DNA from: Flavobacterium algicola
GTDB lineage: Bacteria > Bacteroidota > Bacteroidia > Flavobacteriales > Flavobacteriaceae
DNA: 64,000 bases
Assembly (NCBI RefSeq): GCF_022399565.1
Contig: NZ_JAJTUT010000001.1
Span: 434,001 to 498,000, forward strand
Reading direction: 5' to 3'
Positions 27,093 through 36,826 of this stretch are shown here, one piece after another. The translations under genes were made by a program, and so were the position numbers. Under the pieces are notes generated by a model that searched no databases, was not told where the DNA came from, and saw only the letters and a program-made list of their open reading frames with translations. The stretch's first letter is position 1. Every line of letters starts with the position of its first letter.

Positions 27093-27287
27093 CTAACTCT
27101 CTAAACCATCTTTCATGTTTTGGATGTAAGCTGCTTTTTGAATTTTGATTCTATTTTTCACAGAAGGCTTGATAAAAGCTTGACGAGCTCTTAATTGACG
27201 CACTGTTCCAGTTTTATCAAATTTTCTTTTATAGCGCTTTAGTGCTCTATCGATATTTTCTCCGTCTTTAATTGGTATAATTAACAT
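27093..27287 (-). CDS. rpsU: 30S ribosomal protein S21
   Basis: The 64-residue basic protein matches S21 through MLIIPIKDGENIDRALKRYK, KFDKTGTVRQLRARQAF and a KNRIKIQKA tail. In Bacteroidota S21 is linked to sequestration of the anti-Shine-Dalgarno sequence, together with bS18 and bS6, which fits the lack of SD motifs in this window. It has its own strong promoter (27317-27346) and terminator, so it is a single-gene unit. Confidence 0.97.
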   Translation of the reverse strand: MLIIPIKDGENIDRALKRYKRKFDKTGTVRQLRARQAFIKPSVKNRIKIQKAAYIQNMKDGLES

Positions 27288-27316
27288 AATTTTGACACCC
27301 CCTTTCGTTAAGTGTG

Positions 27317-27346
27317 CAAAGGTAATCTTTATTTTGAATTGACCAA
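27317..27346 (-). promoter_or_regulatory. rpsU promoter (TTG-N19-TACCTTTG)
   Basis: On the minus strand TTG (27346-27344), an exact 19-nt spacer and TACCTTTG (27324-27317) match the Bacteroidota sigma-A consensus perfectly. It lies 30 bp before the ATG. Confidence 0.8.
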
Positions 27347-27478
27347 CCCCAACTTTAAAAAATTTAAATATTTTGCAACTTAGATGAATTTATTAGCACT
27401 CACATACTGTTTAGACTCTCAAAGAAATAACTCGAATTCCCAACATTACGTGAGAAATCACAGAAGTATCCTTTGGCC

Positions 27479-27553
27479 TAGCCCCAACTTTTAGGGACTG
27501 CGCAAAAGATATAGCGGAGCGTCCGACCCGAGTTTTTCTCACGAGTCACGCCC
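27479..27553. repeat. Intergenic modular repeat, copy 3
   Basis: It begins TAGCCCC and includes AAAAGATATAGCGGAGCG, then TCCGACCCGAG and a terminal CACGCCCA. It shares the 5' and middle arms with copies 2 and 4, and the CCGACCC...CACGCCCA tail with copy 5. The first hairpin insert is nearly absent. The 27288-27629 gap otherwise holds the rpsU promoter and a terminator at 27573-27612. Confidence 0.75.
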
Positions 27554-27572
27554 ACATTGACTTTATAAAAAC

Positions 27573-27612
27573 AATAAAAGGAGTTAAATACAATGATTTA
27601 ACTCCTTTTATT
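27573..27612 (-). terminator. Terminator after the acyl-CoA dehydrogenase gene
   Basis: A perfect 17-bp stem AATAAAAGGAGTTAAAT/ATTTAACTCCTTTTATT with a 6-base loop lies just past the stop codon of the minus-strand gene. Confidence 0.9.
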
Positions 27613-27629
27613 TTACTATATTATTTTGA

Positions 27630-28769
27630 CTATTTTAAAATATTCCTAGCTATTACTACTTTTTGGATTTCAGTTGTCCCTTCACCAATTGTACATAATT
27701 TTGCGTCACGATAAAACTTTTCAACTGGATAATCTTTAGTATAACCATATCCACCATGAATTTGTACCGCTTCATTAGCTACTTTACAGCATACCTCAGA
27801 AGCATACATCTTGGCCATTGCACCCATCGTAGTCACAGGCTTGTGTTGTTGTTTTAAGAAAGCGGCTTTATGTAGCAACAATTCAGAAGCCTCAATCTCT
27901 GTAGCCATATCAGCTAACTTAAACGAAATCCCTTGAAAACTGCTAATCGGCTTTCCAAATTGGTGTCTCTCTTTAGAATACTTCAAAGCAGCTTCATAAG
28001 CGCCTTTAGCAATACCTAATGACAATGCACCAATAGATATACGACCACCGTCTAATACCTTCATCGCTTGAATGAACCCATCACCAACTTCTCCTAAACG
28101 ATTTGCATCTGGGACACGACAGTTATCAAATACCAATTCGGCTGTTTCACTTGCACGCATTCCTAGTTTATTCTCTTTCTTACCAGAAGTAAAACCTTCC
28201 ATTCCTTTTTCAAATACAAAAGCAGTCATTCCGTGAGAATCTCCTTTTTCACCCGTACGTACAATAACCACGGCTACATCACCAGAAATTGCATGCGTGA
28301 TAAAATTTTTCGCGCCATTTACTATCCAGAAATCACCGTCTTTCTTCGCTGTTGTATTCATTCCTCCAGCATCAGAACCTGTATTATGTTCTGTTAACCC
28401 CCAAGCACCAATGAATTCGGCTGAAGCAAGTTTCGGTATCCACTTTTTCTTTTGTTCTTCATTACCAAAAGTTAAAATATGATTGGTACACAATGAATTA
28501 TGCGCAGCAACAGACAGACCAATTGAAGGGTCTACTTTTGAAATCTCTTCAACAATGGTAATGTATTCATGATACCCCAAACCCGAACCACCAAGTTCCT
28601 CTGGAACTAGGATTCCCATAAATCCCATTTCGCCCAACTTTTTGAACAACGGTACTGGAAAGGTTTGAGCTTCATCCCATTCCATTATAAACGGACGGAT
28701 ATTTTTCTCTGCAAAATCTTTTATGGATTGCGCAATCATCGACTGCGTTTCGTTATAATCAAAGTTCAT
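27630..28769 (-). CDS. Acyl-CoA dehydrogenase (FAD-dependent)
   Basis: This is a 379-residue acyl-CoA dehydrogenase of the short/branched-chain type. It oxidises acyl-CoA to enoyl-CoA and passes electrons to ETF. The FAD/substrate motif WGLTEHNTGSDAGG lies mid-protein, followed by NGAKNFITHA. The C-terminal helical domain has the RHQFGKPISSFQGISFKLADM signature and the catalytic-type GEGTTEIQK loop, where the Glu serves as base in this class. The precise acyl substrate cannot be read. It is 17 bp downstream of the helix-hairpin-helix gene's stop on the same strand, so co-transcription is possible. Confidence 0.95.
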   Translation of the reverse strand: MNFDYNETQSMIAQSIKDFAEKNIRPFIMEWDEAQTFPVPLFKKLGEMGFMGILVPEELGGSGLGYHEYITIVEEISKVDPSIGLSVAAHNSLCTNHILTFGNEEQKKKWIPKLASAEFIGAWGLTEHNTGSDAGGMNTTAKKDGDFWIVNGAKNFITHAISGDVAVVIVRTGEKGDSHGMTAFVFEKGMEGFTSGKKENKLGMRASETAELVFDNCRVPDANRLGEVGDGFIQAMKVLDGGRISIGALSLGIAKGAYEAALKYSKERHQFGKPISSFQGISFKLADMATEIEASELLLHKAAFLKQQHKPVTTMGAMAKMYASEVCCKVANEAVQIHGGYGYTKDYPVEKFYRDAKLCTIGEGTTEIQKVVIARNILK

Positions 28770-28786
28770 CGTAAAGCTTTTGGTTT

Positions 28787-29668
28787 TTAAAAGGTCAAAT
28801 ATAAGGCTATAATGTTGGCTTTATCAATAGACAAGCCTTTAATTTTTGTTAAATCAGTGGCGTTTTTAAAATCACCATTCATACTTCTAAAGGTAACAAT
28901 TTCTTTTGCCAAAGCATATCTAAAATAAGGAAATTGAGCTATTTCTTTTACAGATGCATTATTAATATCTAGTTTTTTAATTACTGGCTGGCTTGCAATC
29001 TTAAAACTTGCATTTAGTTTGGTAATAACTTCTGGTGGCAGACCCCAAACATCATCTAACTGCTCCATAGAAACAAAACCTCCTAAACTTTCACGGAATT
29101 TAATAATTCGTTCTGAATACCCTACTCCAATTCCATTCAATTTCATGAAATCTTCTTGAGATGCAGTATTAACATCAAGCACATGTATCTTCTCGGTTTT
29201 ACTAAAAGATTGTTTTTCATATTTAACATAAACCTTGGACTCTTTTTTATTAGTAACCCAATCTGGAAATTTAAAATAAGGACTAATGGCTTTGAGTAAT
29301 GAATCTGATATTTTTGTGACTTCTTGAAATTCCTGAGCGGAATTAACGTACTGATTTGTTTTTCGAAAAGCCACAAGGCGATCAATTTCCTGTACAGACA
29401 TCCCTAATTTATAGCCCTTATAATCTGATATGAAATTAGGATTAAATGGTCTTAATTCAAATTTTTTATTTACTGAAGCATCTTTTAATGAATCAATTTC
29501 AGATTGTTTTGCTAGCCATTCTAATTCCTCCTTGCTTTGCGTCGTGATAATTGTATTAAACCCTAAATAAAACCATATAGCTTGTAGTGCGACTATGATT
29601 AGTAATAATACAAAAATCCCATTTCGTTGTTCTTTCGAAAACTGAAAATAGGATTTTATAGTATTCAT
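28787..29668 (-). CDS. Membrane-anchored helix-hairpin-helix (ComEA-like) protein
   Basis: The 293-residue protein has one N-terminal membrane segment (residues about 17-36, GIFVLLLIIVALQAIWFYLG). A charged linker follows, and then repeated helix-hairpin-helix units. One has VNTASQEDFMKLNGIGVGYS with IIKFRESLGG, a second is DINNASVKEIAQFPYFR, and a degenerate one lies near residue 75. Each follows the pattern hxhNxA...L..l.GIG...A..I..yR. In competence protein ComEA this domain binds DNA on the outer side of the membrane. Whether this homologue acts in DNA uptake is unknown. Confidence 0.88.
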   Translation of the reverse strand: MNTIKSYFQFSKEQRNGIFVLLLIIVALQAIWFYLGFNTIITTQSKEELEWLAKQSEIDSLKDASVNKKFELRPFNPNFISDYKGYKLGMSVQEIDRLVAFRKTNQYVNSAQEFQEVTKISDSLLKAISPYFKFPDWVTNKKESKVYVKYEKQSFSKTEKIHVLDVNTASQEDFMKLNGIGVGYSERIIKFRESLGGFVSMEQLDDVWGLPPEVITKLNASFKIASQPVIKKLDINNASVKEIAQFPYFRYALAKEIVTFRSMNGDFKNATDLTKIKGLSIDKANIIALYLTF

Positions 29669-29697
29669 ATGTAAGGAGATTTAATATATTTTATACA

Positions 29698-29856
29698 CTA
29701 AATCTCTGTTTGTCTTTCCACTACATCATCATTTTCTGTAAAAGAATCTGGTTCAGCCTTAGGCTTAATCGTTAAAACTTTATAGAAAAAATAGACAGCA
29801 AAAAATATAACTATTCCTTGTGTAATTAACATTGTCATTAAAGCTTCTGAATTCAT
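29698..29856 (-). CDS. Small membrane partner of the sodium symporter (MetS-like), 52 aa
   Basis: The frame was read directly: ATG 29854-29856, stop TAG 29698-29700, sequence beginning MNSEALMTMLITQGIVIFF. One membrane helix (residues about 7-29) is followed by a charged tail ending ERQTEI. Small single-span proteins directly beside neurotransmitter:sodium symporters are known, for example the MetS partner of MetP in Corynebacterium. This gene lies 21 bp downstream of the symporter gene on the same strand. The partner role is inferred from size, topology and position. Confidence 0.75.
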   Translation of the reverse strand: MNSEALMTMLITQGIVIFFAVYFFYKVLTIKPKAEPDSFTENDDVVERQTEI

Positions 29857-29877
29857 CTGTGTGTTTTTAAATAATTA

Positions 29878-31548
29878 TTATGTTGTCGCTCTACCTTCTC
29901 GTCGTCTTTTTAAAAATGCTAAATAAACCAAAACACTAATAAAAGCAAACAATCCTAAAAGCATGAAACGGGCAAAATTGAGGTAAAACATCTTATCCTG
30001 AAGTTGTGTTATTACAGCTGAATTACTTGCTGTAGCTATTTGTTCTTTAATTCCAGCATGAGTTATCGTTTTTATAATAGAACCGTTATCTAGTACCCAA
30101 CTTTTTCCGGAAATTAAGTTATCCATATTACCTGACCAATCATTGTCTAATGGTTTAAATACTGAACCCATAAAAATAATAATCAACATAACTGGAGTTA
30201 TATACTTAATAATATATTTATAAATAACTGGTATTTTAATATCTGCTCCGTTAGTAATTGCTGGCCAACCTTTGCCCATTCCGAAAATCCAAGAGAATAA
30301 AATAGTTTCAAGCATGGCAAATAATACTAAACTTACTGTACCTGCCCAATAGTCATATTCATCGAATACCCCGTACTGGAAGAAAATAACAGTTGGCAAC
30401 CCTAAAATTAAAGCCATAAAACCAAATGACCAAGCTCCCTTATTTTGATTCCAGCCAAATTCATCTCTCATAAAACCAATCCAAGGTGTACCCATTGCTA
30501 GCGATGATGTAATTCCTGCAAAAAACAACAAACCAAACCAAAGTACTCCGGCAATAATAGCAATCAAACCTCCCCATTGCTGAAATAGATAAGGCATTGT
30601 TTGAAAAGCCATACCAAAACCTGCATTTTCTATAACCCAGTCTAAACCTAAATATCCAGCAGCAATTGGAACTACAATTAGACTACCTAAAACGACTTCT
30701 ACAAATTCATTCATGAAACCTGCAGAAACAGCATTTAAAGCGACATCATCTTTTTCATCCAAATAAGATGCATAACAATGTACAGTCCCCATCCCTACAG
30801 ATAGAGTGAAAAAGATTTGTCCAGCTGCCGCCATCCAAACTTTTAAATCTAACAATGAACTGTATTGAGGCGTCCACAGAAAATTAAGACCATCCCATGC
30901 ATTTGCGTCTGGAAAAATATCAGAAGCTCCCGACGTACCCAAAGTAAGACCTTTAATTGCTAGAATTGCACCAAATAAGATCAAAAGCGGCATCCCAACT
31001 TTCGCTACCTTTTCGATTCCTTTTAATCCTTTAGATAATATATAAGTATTAATAATCAAACAAACGACATAGAAGATCACACTTTCATAAGGAATACCAG
31101 TTGTAGAATGACCAACATCGACATATTCACTAAAGAAGGTAGCTACATCTGCTTGACTCATTCCGTCAAAAGTTCCTATGATTGAATGATAAACATAGGA
31201 CATTGTCCATGATTCAATGTAACAGTAATAAGCTGCGACAGCAATATTAGTAAAGATACCAAATACTCCTATGTACTTTAGCAACCTTCCTTTGACCATG
31301 GAGTCTAAAATATATGGTGTGCTATGATTCCCGAATTTACCTCCGAAACGGCCAGAAGACCATTCGATAAAAAGTAACGGTATTCCCATTATTAAAAAAC
31401 AAATAAGATATGGAATAATAAAAGCACCTCCTCCATTTTGTACTGCTTGTACAGGAAATCTCAGAAAATTTCCAAGACCTACTGCATTACCCGCCATCGC
31501 CAAAATTAAACCTACTCGTGAGCCCCAAGCATCTGATTTTACTGCCAA
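29878..31548 (-). CDS. Neurotransmitter:sodium symporter (NSS) family transporter
   Basis: The 556-residue, roughly 12-helix protein has a LeuT fold. Helix 1 carries the ligand/Na site motif AGNAVGLGNFLRFP, and helix 6 carries the SVGMGTVHCYASY region. NSS proteins import amino acids or related solutes with Na+. The substrate cannot be fixed from sequence. The start appears to be TTG (31546-31548): an in-frame stop lies 7 codons upstream and the next ATG is inside helix 1. A small MetS-like gene follows immediately, making a two-gene unit. Confidence 0.92.
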   Translation of the reverse strand: MAVKSDAWGSRVGLILAMAGNAVGLGNFLRFPVQAVQNGGGAFIIPYLICFLIMGIPLLFIEWSSGRFGGKFGNHSTPYILDSMVKGRLLKYIGVFGIFTNIAVAAYYCYIESWTMSYVYHSIIGTFDGMSQADVATFFSEYVDVGHSTTGIPYESVIFYVVCLIINTYILSKGLKGIEKVAKVGMPLLILFGAILAIKGLTLGTSGASDIFPDANAWDGLNFLWTPQYSSLLDLKVWMAAAGQIFFTLSVGMGTVHCYASYLDEKDDVALNAVSAGFMNEFVEVVLGSLIVVPIAAGYLGLDWVIENAGFGMAFQTMPYLFQQWGGLIAIIAGVLWFGLLFFAGITSSLAMGTPWIGFMRDEFGWNQNKGAWSFGFMALILGLPTVIFFQYGVFDEYDYWAGTVSLVLFAMLETILFSWIFGMGKGWPAITNGADIKIPVIYKYIIKYITPVMLIIIFMGSVFKPLDNDWSGNMDNLISGKSWVLDNGSIIKTITHAGIKEQIATASNSAVITQLQDKMFYLNFARFMLLGLFAFISVLVYLAFLKRRREGRATT

Positions 31549-31598
31549 AATATCTTTATTTAATTATTATTATTTATTCTTTAAAAAAACGGCATGAA

Positions 31599-31826
31599 TT
31601 AAATATCAAAAACCGAACTACGCTTGGCACGAATCAAATCTTTTAGTCGAATCCAAAAAGCAAGTATTAAGTAAATTCCAAATCCCAATCCAACGGTTAC
31701 AAAAGAAATGTAAATAAAAAAGAGTCGAACACTGTTGGCGCGCATTCCTAATCTATCAGCAAGACGAGATGAAACATGAAAGCCATATTTCTCTAAAAAA
31801 AACTTGAGTTGAATAACTGCTGACAT
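31599..31826 (-). CDS. PspC-domain small membrane protein
   Basis: The 75-residue protein reads FFLEKYGFHVSSRLADRLGM, then RLFFIYISFVTVGLGFGIYL. The PspC pattern is an N-terminal amphipathic segment with a Gly-rich membrane span, followed by a basic end (RLKDLIRAKRSS). PspC proteins sense or respond to membrane stress in enterobacteria. The short flavobacterial forms have no assigned role. It lies 51 bp upstream of the symporter gene on the same strand and could be transcribed with it. Confidence 0.8.
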   Translation of the reverse strand: MSAVIQLKFFLEKYGFHVSSRLADRLGMRANSVRLFFIYISFVTVGLGFGIYLILAFWIRLKDLIRAKRSSVFDI

Positions 31827-31920
31827 CTTATTTAAATTTAAAGATTCTTAATTTTAAAGAGTGGAAACTAGTTGCCATAAGTTTGTAAAACTACAAAAAA
31901 AATGAATACTTCATCAGTGG

Positions 31921-33192
31921 TTAAGTAGTTTTCAACAACTCTACACCAATAGCACAACCTAAACATCTACTTTTCGTACAATATTCATTCTTAAGTTGCA
32001 GCAAAGACTGGGTCTCAAATGCATTCTGTGCCTTTAAACCATGATATTTAAATTTATCAATGATATTATTTTTTTCAGGTTGCACCTCAGAAAGCAGTCC
32101 AATTAACCTTTCAGACACCTCTAAACCTTGACTTTTGGCATAGGAAAATTGAATTGGGACAATTGTATTAACAACAATTAAATCAATAAAAGACGCTGAC
32201 AAACTCTTCTTTTTCTTAGGACTATATTTATCAAATTGATAATGATCTTGCCAATAATCTGCAGTTTCCACTTTCAGCAAATTATAAACTTCAAGCACTG
32301 AATTTACACTGATTATTTTCGAAAATAAATTAAGATGCAAATGATACAAATTGGCCAATTGTGACAATCGAATGGTTGGAAAATTGTCGGGACGGTGTTT
32401 GAAAAACTGAACGCTTGCTACATGTGTTTTATCTATTTGGTATTTATGCAACAAATAATAGTAACGAAATTTTAGATCTTTATAATAATTATCTTCTTTC
32501 TCCTGATCTAATAATCCTGCAATACCAAATAATAAACTTTCTAAATTTTCGACCTCAAAACTCTCTTTTCTAATTATCGAAAAAGGAATAGATTGTGCTA
32601 TCTGTAAAAATGAATCTCCATTGGTATTGAGTCCGAAATTTTTGGCAAGCAAACAAAATAAGACCGCTTCCCAATCGTTATTTGTTTTTACTAGTAAATC
32701 GTTTATAAACTGAGATTTGCGTTCTAATCTTTCGAAAAATAATCTTTCTTGCCAATTTTTAAGTAAAAAAGAATCTAAATCCTTTAATGCACTTTCGCAA
32801 AATATCCAAGATTTAGGACTCAGTAATGATTGATAATTGCCTACAACTTCTTGATCAACATATTCTTTTAGTTCTAAGACCGGCACCTCAGTATTATCCG
32901 GTCGAAAAATAGCCGCATCATGTTCCCAAACGACATGTAATATAACGCTCTCATAAGCTTCGTCTCGCTCATGATGATGTACATACCAATCGGAAGATTT
33001 AATATGTATCTCGACATTGCCCGCCCACTTTTGATTACCAATTGTGATTTGAGCATTAAAAAAGTCGGGGCCTGCTAATTCTAGAAATTGCCCAGAATTA
33101 TGAATTGTAATTTTTTCTTGATTGGTAGTTTGTAATTGTAGTAAGTTAAACTTCTTAAACCTCCATAAATAATGCAGAAAATCTTCTTTCAT
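31921..33192 (-). CDS. DUF2851 family protein
   Basis: The 423-residue soluble protein starts MKEDFLHYLWRFKKF. It carries the family-like blocks GPDFFNAQITIGNQKWAGNV, EIHIKSSDWYVHHH and YESVILHVVWEHD. The C-terminus has three cysteines (CTKSRCLGC). DUF2851 is widespread in Bacteroidota with no established function. The histidine-rich N-terminal half could hold a metal site, which is only an inference. It stands alone between the PspC and exonuclease genes. Confidence 0.88.
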   Translation of the reverse strand: MKEDFLHYLWRFKKFNLLQLQTTNQEKITIHNSGQFLELAGPDFFNAQITIGNQKWAGNVEIHIKSSDWYVHHHERDEAYESVILHVVWEHDAAIFRPDNTEVPVLELKEYVDQEVVGNYQSLLSPKSWIFCESALKDLDSFLLKNWQERLFFERLERKSQFINDLLVKTNNDWEAVLFCLLAKNFGLNTNGDSFLQIAQSIPFSIIRKESFEVENLESLLFGIAGLLDQEKEDNYYKDLKFRYYYLLHKYQIDKTHVASVQFFKHRPDNFPTIRLSQLANLYHLHLNLFSKIISVNSVLEVYNLLKVETADYWQDHYQFDKYSPKKKKSLSASFIDLIVVNTIVPIQFSYAKSQGLEVSERLIGLLSEVQPEKNNIIDKFKYHGLKAQNAFETQSLLQLKNEYCTKSRCLGCAIGVELLKTT

Positions 33193-33256
33193 GATACTAG
33201 CCTTTTACTCAATAACTAAAATCTAAAGTAAGAAAAATTACCACACCAAATTAGAC

Positions 33257-33772
33257 TTATTTTAAAAGGTATAAATTAGCACACGCTCTTGCGTCTGATA
33301 AAGCCTCATGATGATTGAGCGCTATTTTCATCACACGACAACAATCACTTAATTTGGTCGGTTTAAAGCCCTTTGATTTGTATATCTTCACTGTACACTC
33401 CCAACGATCTCCAATATTAAGTTCGTCATAATTTAATCCGTAAAGAGCCATTGACTTCGATAATACATTTCTATCAAAACTTTCATTGTGAGCTACTACA
33501 ATTCTATTTTGCAATCGCTTCTTTATCTCTGGATATACCTGTAGAAAGGACTTCGCATTTACAGTATCTCGTGGATATATACCATGAACTTTTATCGTAA
33601 ATGGATTATAAAGATTATTCGGAGGCTTTATCAATGTAACAAATTCATCAATTATAAGTCCGTTCTCTACTGTAATAATTCCCACAGAGCAGGGATGAAA
33701 AGCGGTCGCTGTTTCAAAATCAATTGCTGTAAATGTCAATGAAGTAAATTTTAAGTGATTTAATTTCTGCAA
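33257..33772 (-). CDS. DEDDh 3'-5' exonuclease (DnaQ-like)
   Basis: The 171-residue exonuclease domain carries motif Exo I FTAIDFETA (Asp-x-Glu) and Exo II VVAHNESFDRNVL. Exo III is HHEALSDARACA (His and Asp four residues apart), the DEDDh signature. It degrades single-stranded DNA or RNA ends. Whether it proofreads DNA polymerase III is not shown here. There is no ATG near the 5' end. The frame starts at TTG 33770-33772, and a second TTG just before FTAIDFE is an alternative that would shorten the product by about 11 residues. Confidence 0.9.
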   Translation of the reverse strand: MQKLNHLKFTSLTFTAIDFETATAFHPCSVGIITVENGLIIDEFVTLIKPPNNLYNPFTIKVHGIYPRDTVNAKSFLQVYPEIKKRLQNRIVVAHNESFDRNVLSKSMALYGLNYDELNIGDRWECTVKIYKSKGFKPTKLSDCCRVMKIALNHHEALSDARACANLYLLK

Positions 33773-33870
33773 TTTTGATACTGCTGTACTACAATTTTAA
33801 GCTTATTTCTGCCATACACTATCTTTTTTATCGTGAAACGCAGAGAAATAATATAACGCTTTTATAAATC

Positions 33871-35808
33871 TTAATTAAAGAAATTCCAGATCAGTCCAAA
33901 ACGAATGGTCATGTCCCTAAAAGGCGTAGTAGGTGACGAGAAATAGTTATTACCCGACAAAGAAGAATTAAAATGTTCTGCTTTTATAAAAATCCTAGTT
34001 CTTTGTATTTTAGCGTTAAGGAAGAAATCAAAATTTGGATAATTACCAATTTCTTTTTGATTTTGCACAAAAAATTCCCCCACTACAGGATTGTAATCAT
34101 TTGCATAATAATTAGTAAAATAGTTGAAACTAACTCCTGTTTGTATAAAAAGTGCTTTCTTAAAAAAGTAATTAGTGTAATAAAGCGTATTGCGCGTCAC
34201 TATCTCTGGCACATTTAATACTTGATCATCTTGACCCACTTTTTGGTACAGGACAGTATTATCAAACCCAAAATTCCCGAATTTTATATCCTTGTTTACT
34301 TTTAAAGAAACATAGCTAATTGTTTTATCATACTGACTTGGTGAAATAATCTGCTGAGAGTCATCTGTAGCAACGTCTTCAAAATATAGATGATCGTTAA
34401 GGGTCAGCAATGTCAATGATGCATTTAACCATGGTGTTACCGCATTAGCAGCTAAACGGTTGATTTTTTCATTTTTAAAATCATTGGTCCAATTGTAATC
34501 TACAAAACTACTTTGGTATAAGTTGTAGTTATCAGTTGGTAACTTATTTATGTTTTGATATTGAAAATCAAACTGAAAATCATCACTTAGATCCAATTTC
34601 ATTTTAGCATCAAGATTTGACAGAGATTGGTTGGTTACCGATCTTGAATATAGGAATTTACCTGTCCACTTATTTTTTTGATAGTCATACTGACCTCCAG
34701 CTGTGTTTATATTACGAGATAGAGAGGCAGGAATTAAAGTACCATCCTCTTTGACAAAAATTTTATAATAATAAAAATTACTTTGAAAATCATCAATAAA
34801 AAATTGAAAACGTCCTAAAGTCGTATTCTCATAAGTTAATCCAGCTTTGTTGTACATTTTATTGTAATACGTCTTGTCTGAGAGGTTGGATGTAACAAAG
34901 GAATCACCAAAGCGATAAATTGTCTCCGTCGTTGTTGTAGTCTCTATGGTCGCTTGTTCATATAAAAAACTTTTGTTCTCGTAGTTGAACTGGTGATTCA
35001 AATACAGATTATTAGCTCCCTTTTTGGGATTAATTCTAAAACTGTGATCCACAAAAGTGCGGTATCCCTTTAAATACGATTCGGCATCTGTTAAGTAGAC
35101 ATCTAAACTTTTTCGAATACTGAAATTGGCATCACCTGTTTCAAAATCGTCTAGCGATGATAGACCGCCGTTCTCTTCGTTTAAAACGTCTTGAGCAACA
35201 TAGTGTGCGTTTAATATATATCGCTGGCTTTCTGAAGTGTAGCTACCTGTAAATCTAAAATGTCCAGCATTGGAAAACTGATTGTCATAATCTCCAGTAG
35301 AACGCATCCCTTTGTATGCGATAGAAAAATTTAATCGCGGATTAATATTGATAGCAAAATAAGAATCGACTAGTTGCCCATTACCCATTGTTGATTTAAA
35401 AAACAATTCTGTCACGGGCGTTGCCACTGAGGCATATCTAATTTCGTTAGCCTCCATATAACTAAAGTGCTTTCCCTTCAAACCCATTTCTGGATAAGGA
35501 GAAAAATCAGTCAAGCTATATTGAAGTGTATTATATGTCTGTCCTTCATTCGAAAAAGCCAATAGTCCAAAATTATCTCTTCGCAAATAATTATGAGTAT
35601 ATTCTCTTTGAATACTCAGCGATGTGTCTATATATGTAGTATCTCTTTCTAGTGAAATAAAGCGGTATAAATCTATAGTGGCTACTTTGGTAGTATCTTT
35701 ACTTCCGACAATCTTATCTAGAAGACTCTTTTTGGGAGCCTCTTCTCTTGGATCTGTTTGAGAGAACATCAAAATAGGCAGCATTAAAATAAAAAAGAGT
35801 ATTCTCAT
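33871..35808 (-). CDS. Putative porin (PF14121-type outer-membrane beta-barrel)
   Basis: The 645-residue protein has a signal peptide (1-16, MRILFFILMLPILMFS). The remainder is rich in Tyr, Phe and Asn in alternating strands, for example RFQFFIDDFQSNFYYYKI and NLYQSSFVDYNW. It closes with a strand ending in Phe-Asn (GLIWNFFN). This is the layout of the large putative porins conserved in Bacteroidota. It presumably forms an outer-membrane pore, with unknown selectivity. It has its own upstream -7 box (35854-35861). Confidence 0.82.
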   Translation of the reverse strand: MRILFFILMLPILMFSQTDPREEAPKKSLLDKIVGSKDTTKVATIDLYRFISLERDTTYIDTSLSIQREYTHNYLRRDNFGLLAFSNEGQTYNTLQYSLTDFSPYPEMGLKGKHFSYMEANEIRYASVATPVTELFFKSTMGNGQLVDSYFAININPRLNFSIAYKGMRSTGDYDNQFSNAGHFRFTGSYTSESQRYILNAHYVAQDVLNEENGGLSSLDDFETGDANFSIRKSLDVYLTDAESYLKGYRTFVDHSFRINPKKGANNLYLNHQFNYENKSFLYEQATIETTTTTETIYRFGDSFVTSNLSDKTYYNKMYNKAGLTYENTTLGRFQFFIDDFQSNFYYYKIFVKEDGTLIPASLSRNINTAGGQYDYQKNKWTGKFLYSRSVTNQSLSNLDAKMKLDLSDDFQFDFQYQNINKLPTDNYNLYQSSFVDYNWTNDFKNEKINRLAANAVTPWLNASLTLLTLNDHLYFEDVATDDSQQIISPSQYDKTISYVSLKVNKDIKFGNFGFDNTVLYQKVGQDDQVLNVPEIVTRNTLYYTNYFFKKALFIQTGVSFNYFTNYYANDYNPVVGEFFVQNQKEIGNYPNFDFFLNAKIQRTRIFIKAEHFNSSLSGNNYFSSPTTPFRDMTIRFGLIWNFFN

Positions 35809-36150
35809 TGGGACAATTGATTAGGCAATTTTAAAAACGATCAATATTTTGAGCAAAGGTAATTGATAATAAGGTATAAAAAAATAGGATATAACATGAA
35901 TTGTAAGGCTTTCTATTTCATTTAACAGAACATTACATCATTGTAAATTTTATAGCATCTAGATATCTTATACGATCTCTATACATTTTACGTTACTATA
36001 ATACTGGTATTACTGATCTTGCTCACGATTTAGAAACATGAAAAGTGGAATACAATATTTAGTAAATAAAAATCAAATACCTATTCTCAAAAATGTACAG
36101 TATTTAGCAAAAAAAATACAATCTTTGTTTTTTTGAAACAATTTGAATTT
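35809..36150. other. Divergent intergenic region, porin / rnhB
   Basis: This holds a minus-strand -7 box for the porin gene (TACCTTTG on the minus strand, 35854-35861). Near the right end, AATCTTTG at 36120-36127 resembles a plus-strand -7 box for rnhB but misses its first T. Nothing else recognisable was found: no small frame with coding character and no stable hairpin. Confidence 0.5.
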
Positions 36151-36810
36151 ATGCTCGAAAGACAATACTCTTCCTTTACATTGGAAGTTGGAACTGATGA
36201 AGCAGGACGCGGATGCTTAGCTGGTCCCGTAACAGCTGCTGCTATATTATTACCTTTAGATTTTCAGAATACTATATTAAATGACAGTAAACAATTGTCT
36301 GAAAAAGTTCGCGAGACATTGAAGCCAATTATTGAATCTCAAGCGTTGACCTATGCTGTTACACATTTGTTCCCACAAGAAATAGATGAAATAAATATTC
36401 TTAACGCATCAATGAAGGCGATGCAGGAATGTATCCTTAAACTTTCAGTTTGTCCAGAATTTATTATTGTAGATGGCAATAGAGCTATAAATGCAAAACT
36501 CGGACTTAAGAGTAAGGCTGGCAAAAAACTATCTAAAACTGAAATTGATTTTTTAATGGCAATTCCTAATCAAAGTATTGTAAAAGGAGATGCTAAATAC
36601 CTAAGTATTGCTGCAGCATCTGTATTAGCAAAAACTTATCGAGATGAATACATGAATATCATACATGAAGAATTTCCTATGTACAACTGGAAAAAGAACA
36701 AAGGATATCCGACTAAAGAACACCGTGAGGCAATTCGTAAATACGGGACAACCAAATACCATAGAATGAGCTTTAGGCTGTTACCTGAGCAATTAAAATT
36801 AGAAATTTAG
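36151..36810 (+). CDS. rnhB: Ribonuclease HII
   Basis: RNase HII removes ribonucleotides embedded in DNA. The start chosen is ATG 36151-36153 ([19 protein letters not shown]), giving 219 residues. An upstream in-frame TTG would add only six residues. The active-site acids are in [14 protein letters not shown] (Asp-Glu) and FIIVDGN (Asp), and [16 protein letters not shown] holds the last Asp. It converges with lipB, separated by 16 bp. Confidence 0.96.
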   Translation: MLERQYSSFTLEVGTDEAGRGCLAGPVTAAAILLPLDFQNTILNDSKQLSEKVRETLKPIIESQALTYAVTHLFPQEIDEINILNASMKAMQECILKLSVCPEFIIVDGNRAINAKLGLKSKAGKKLSKTEIDFLMAIPNQSIVKGDAKYLSIAAASVLAKTYRDEYMNIIHEEFPMYNWKKNKGYPTKEHREAIRKYGTTKYHRMSFRLLPEQLKLEI

Positions 36811-36826
36811 CTTTCCTCAAGACCTG

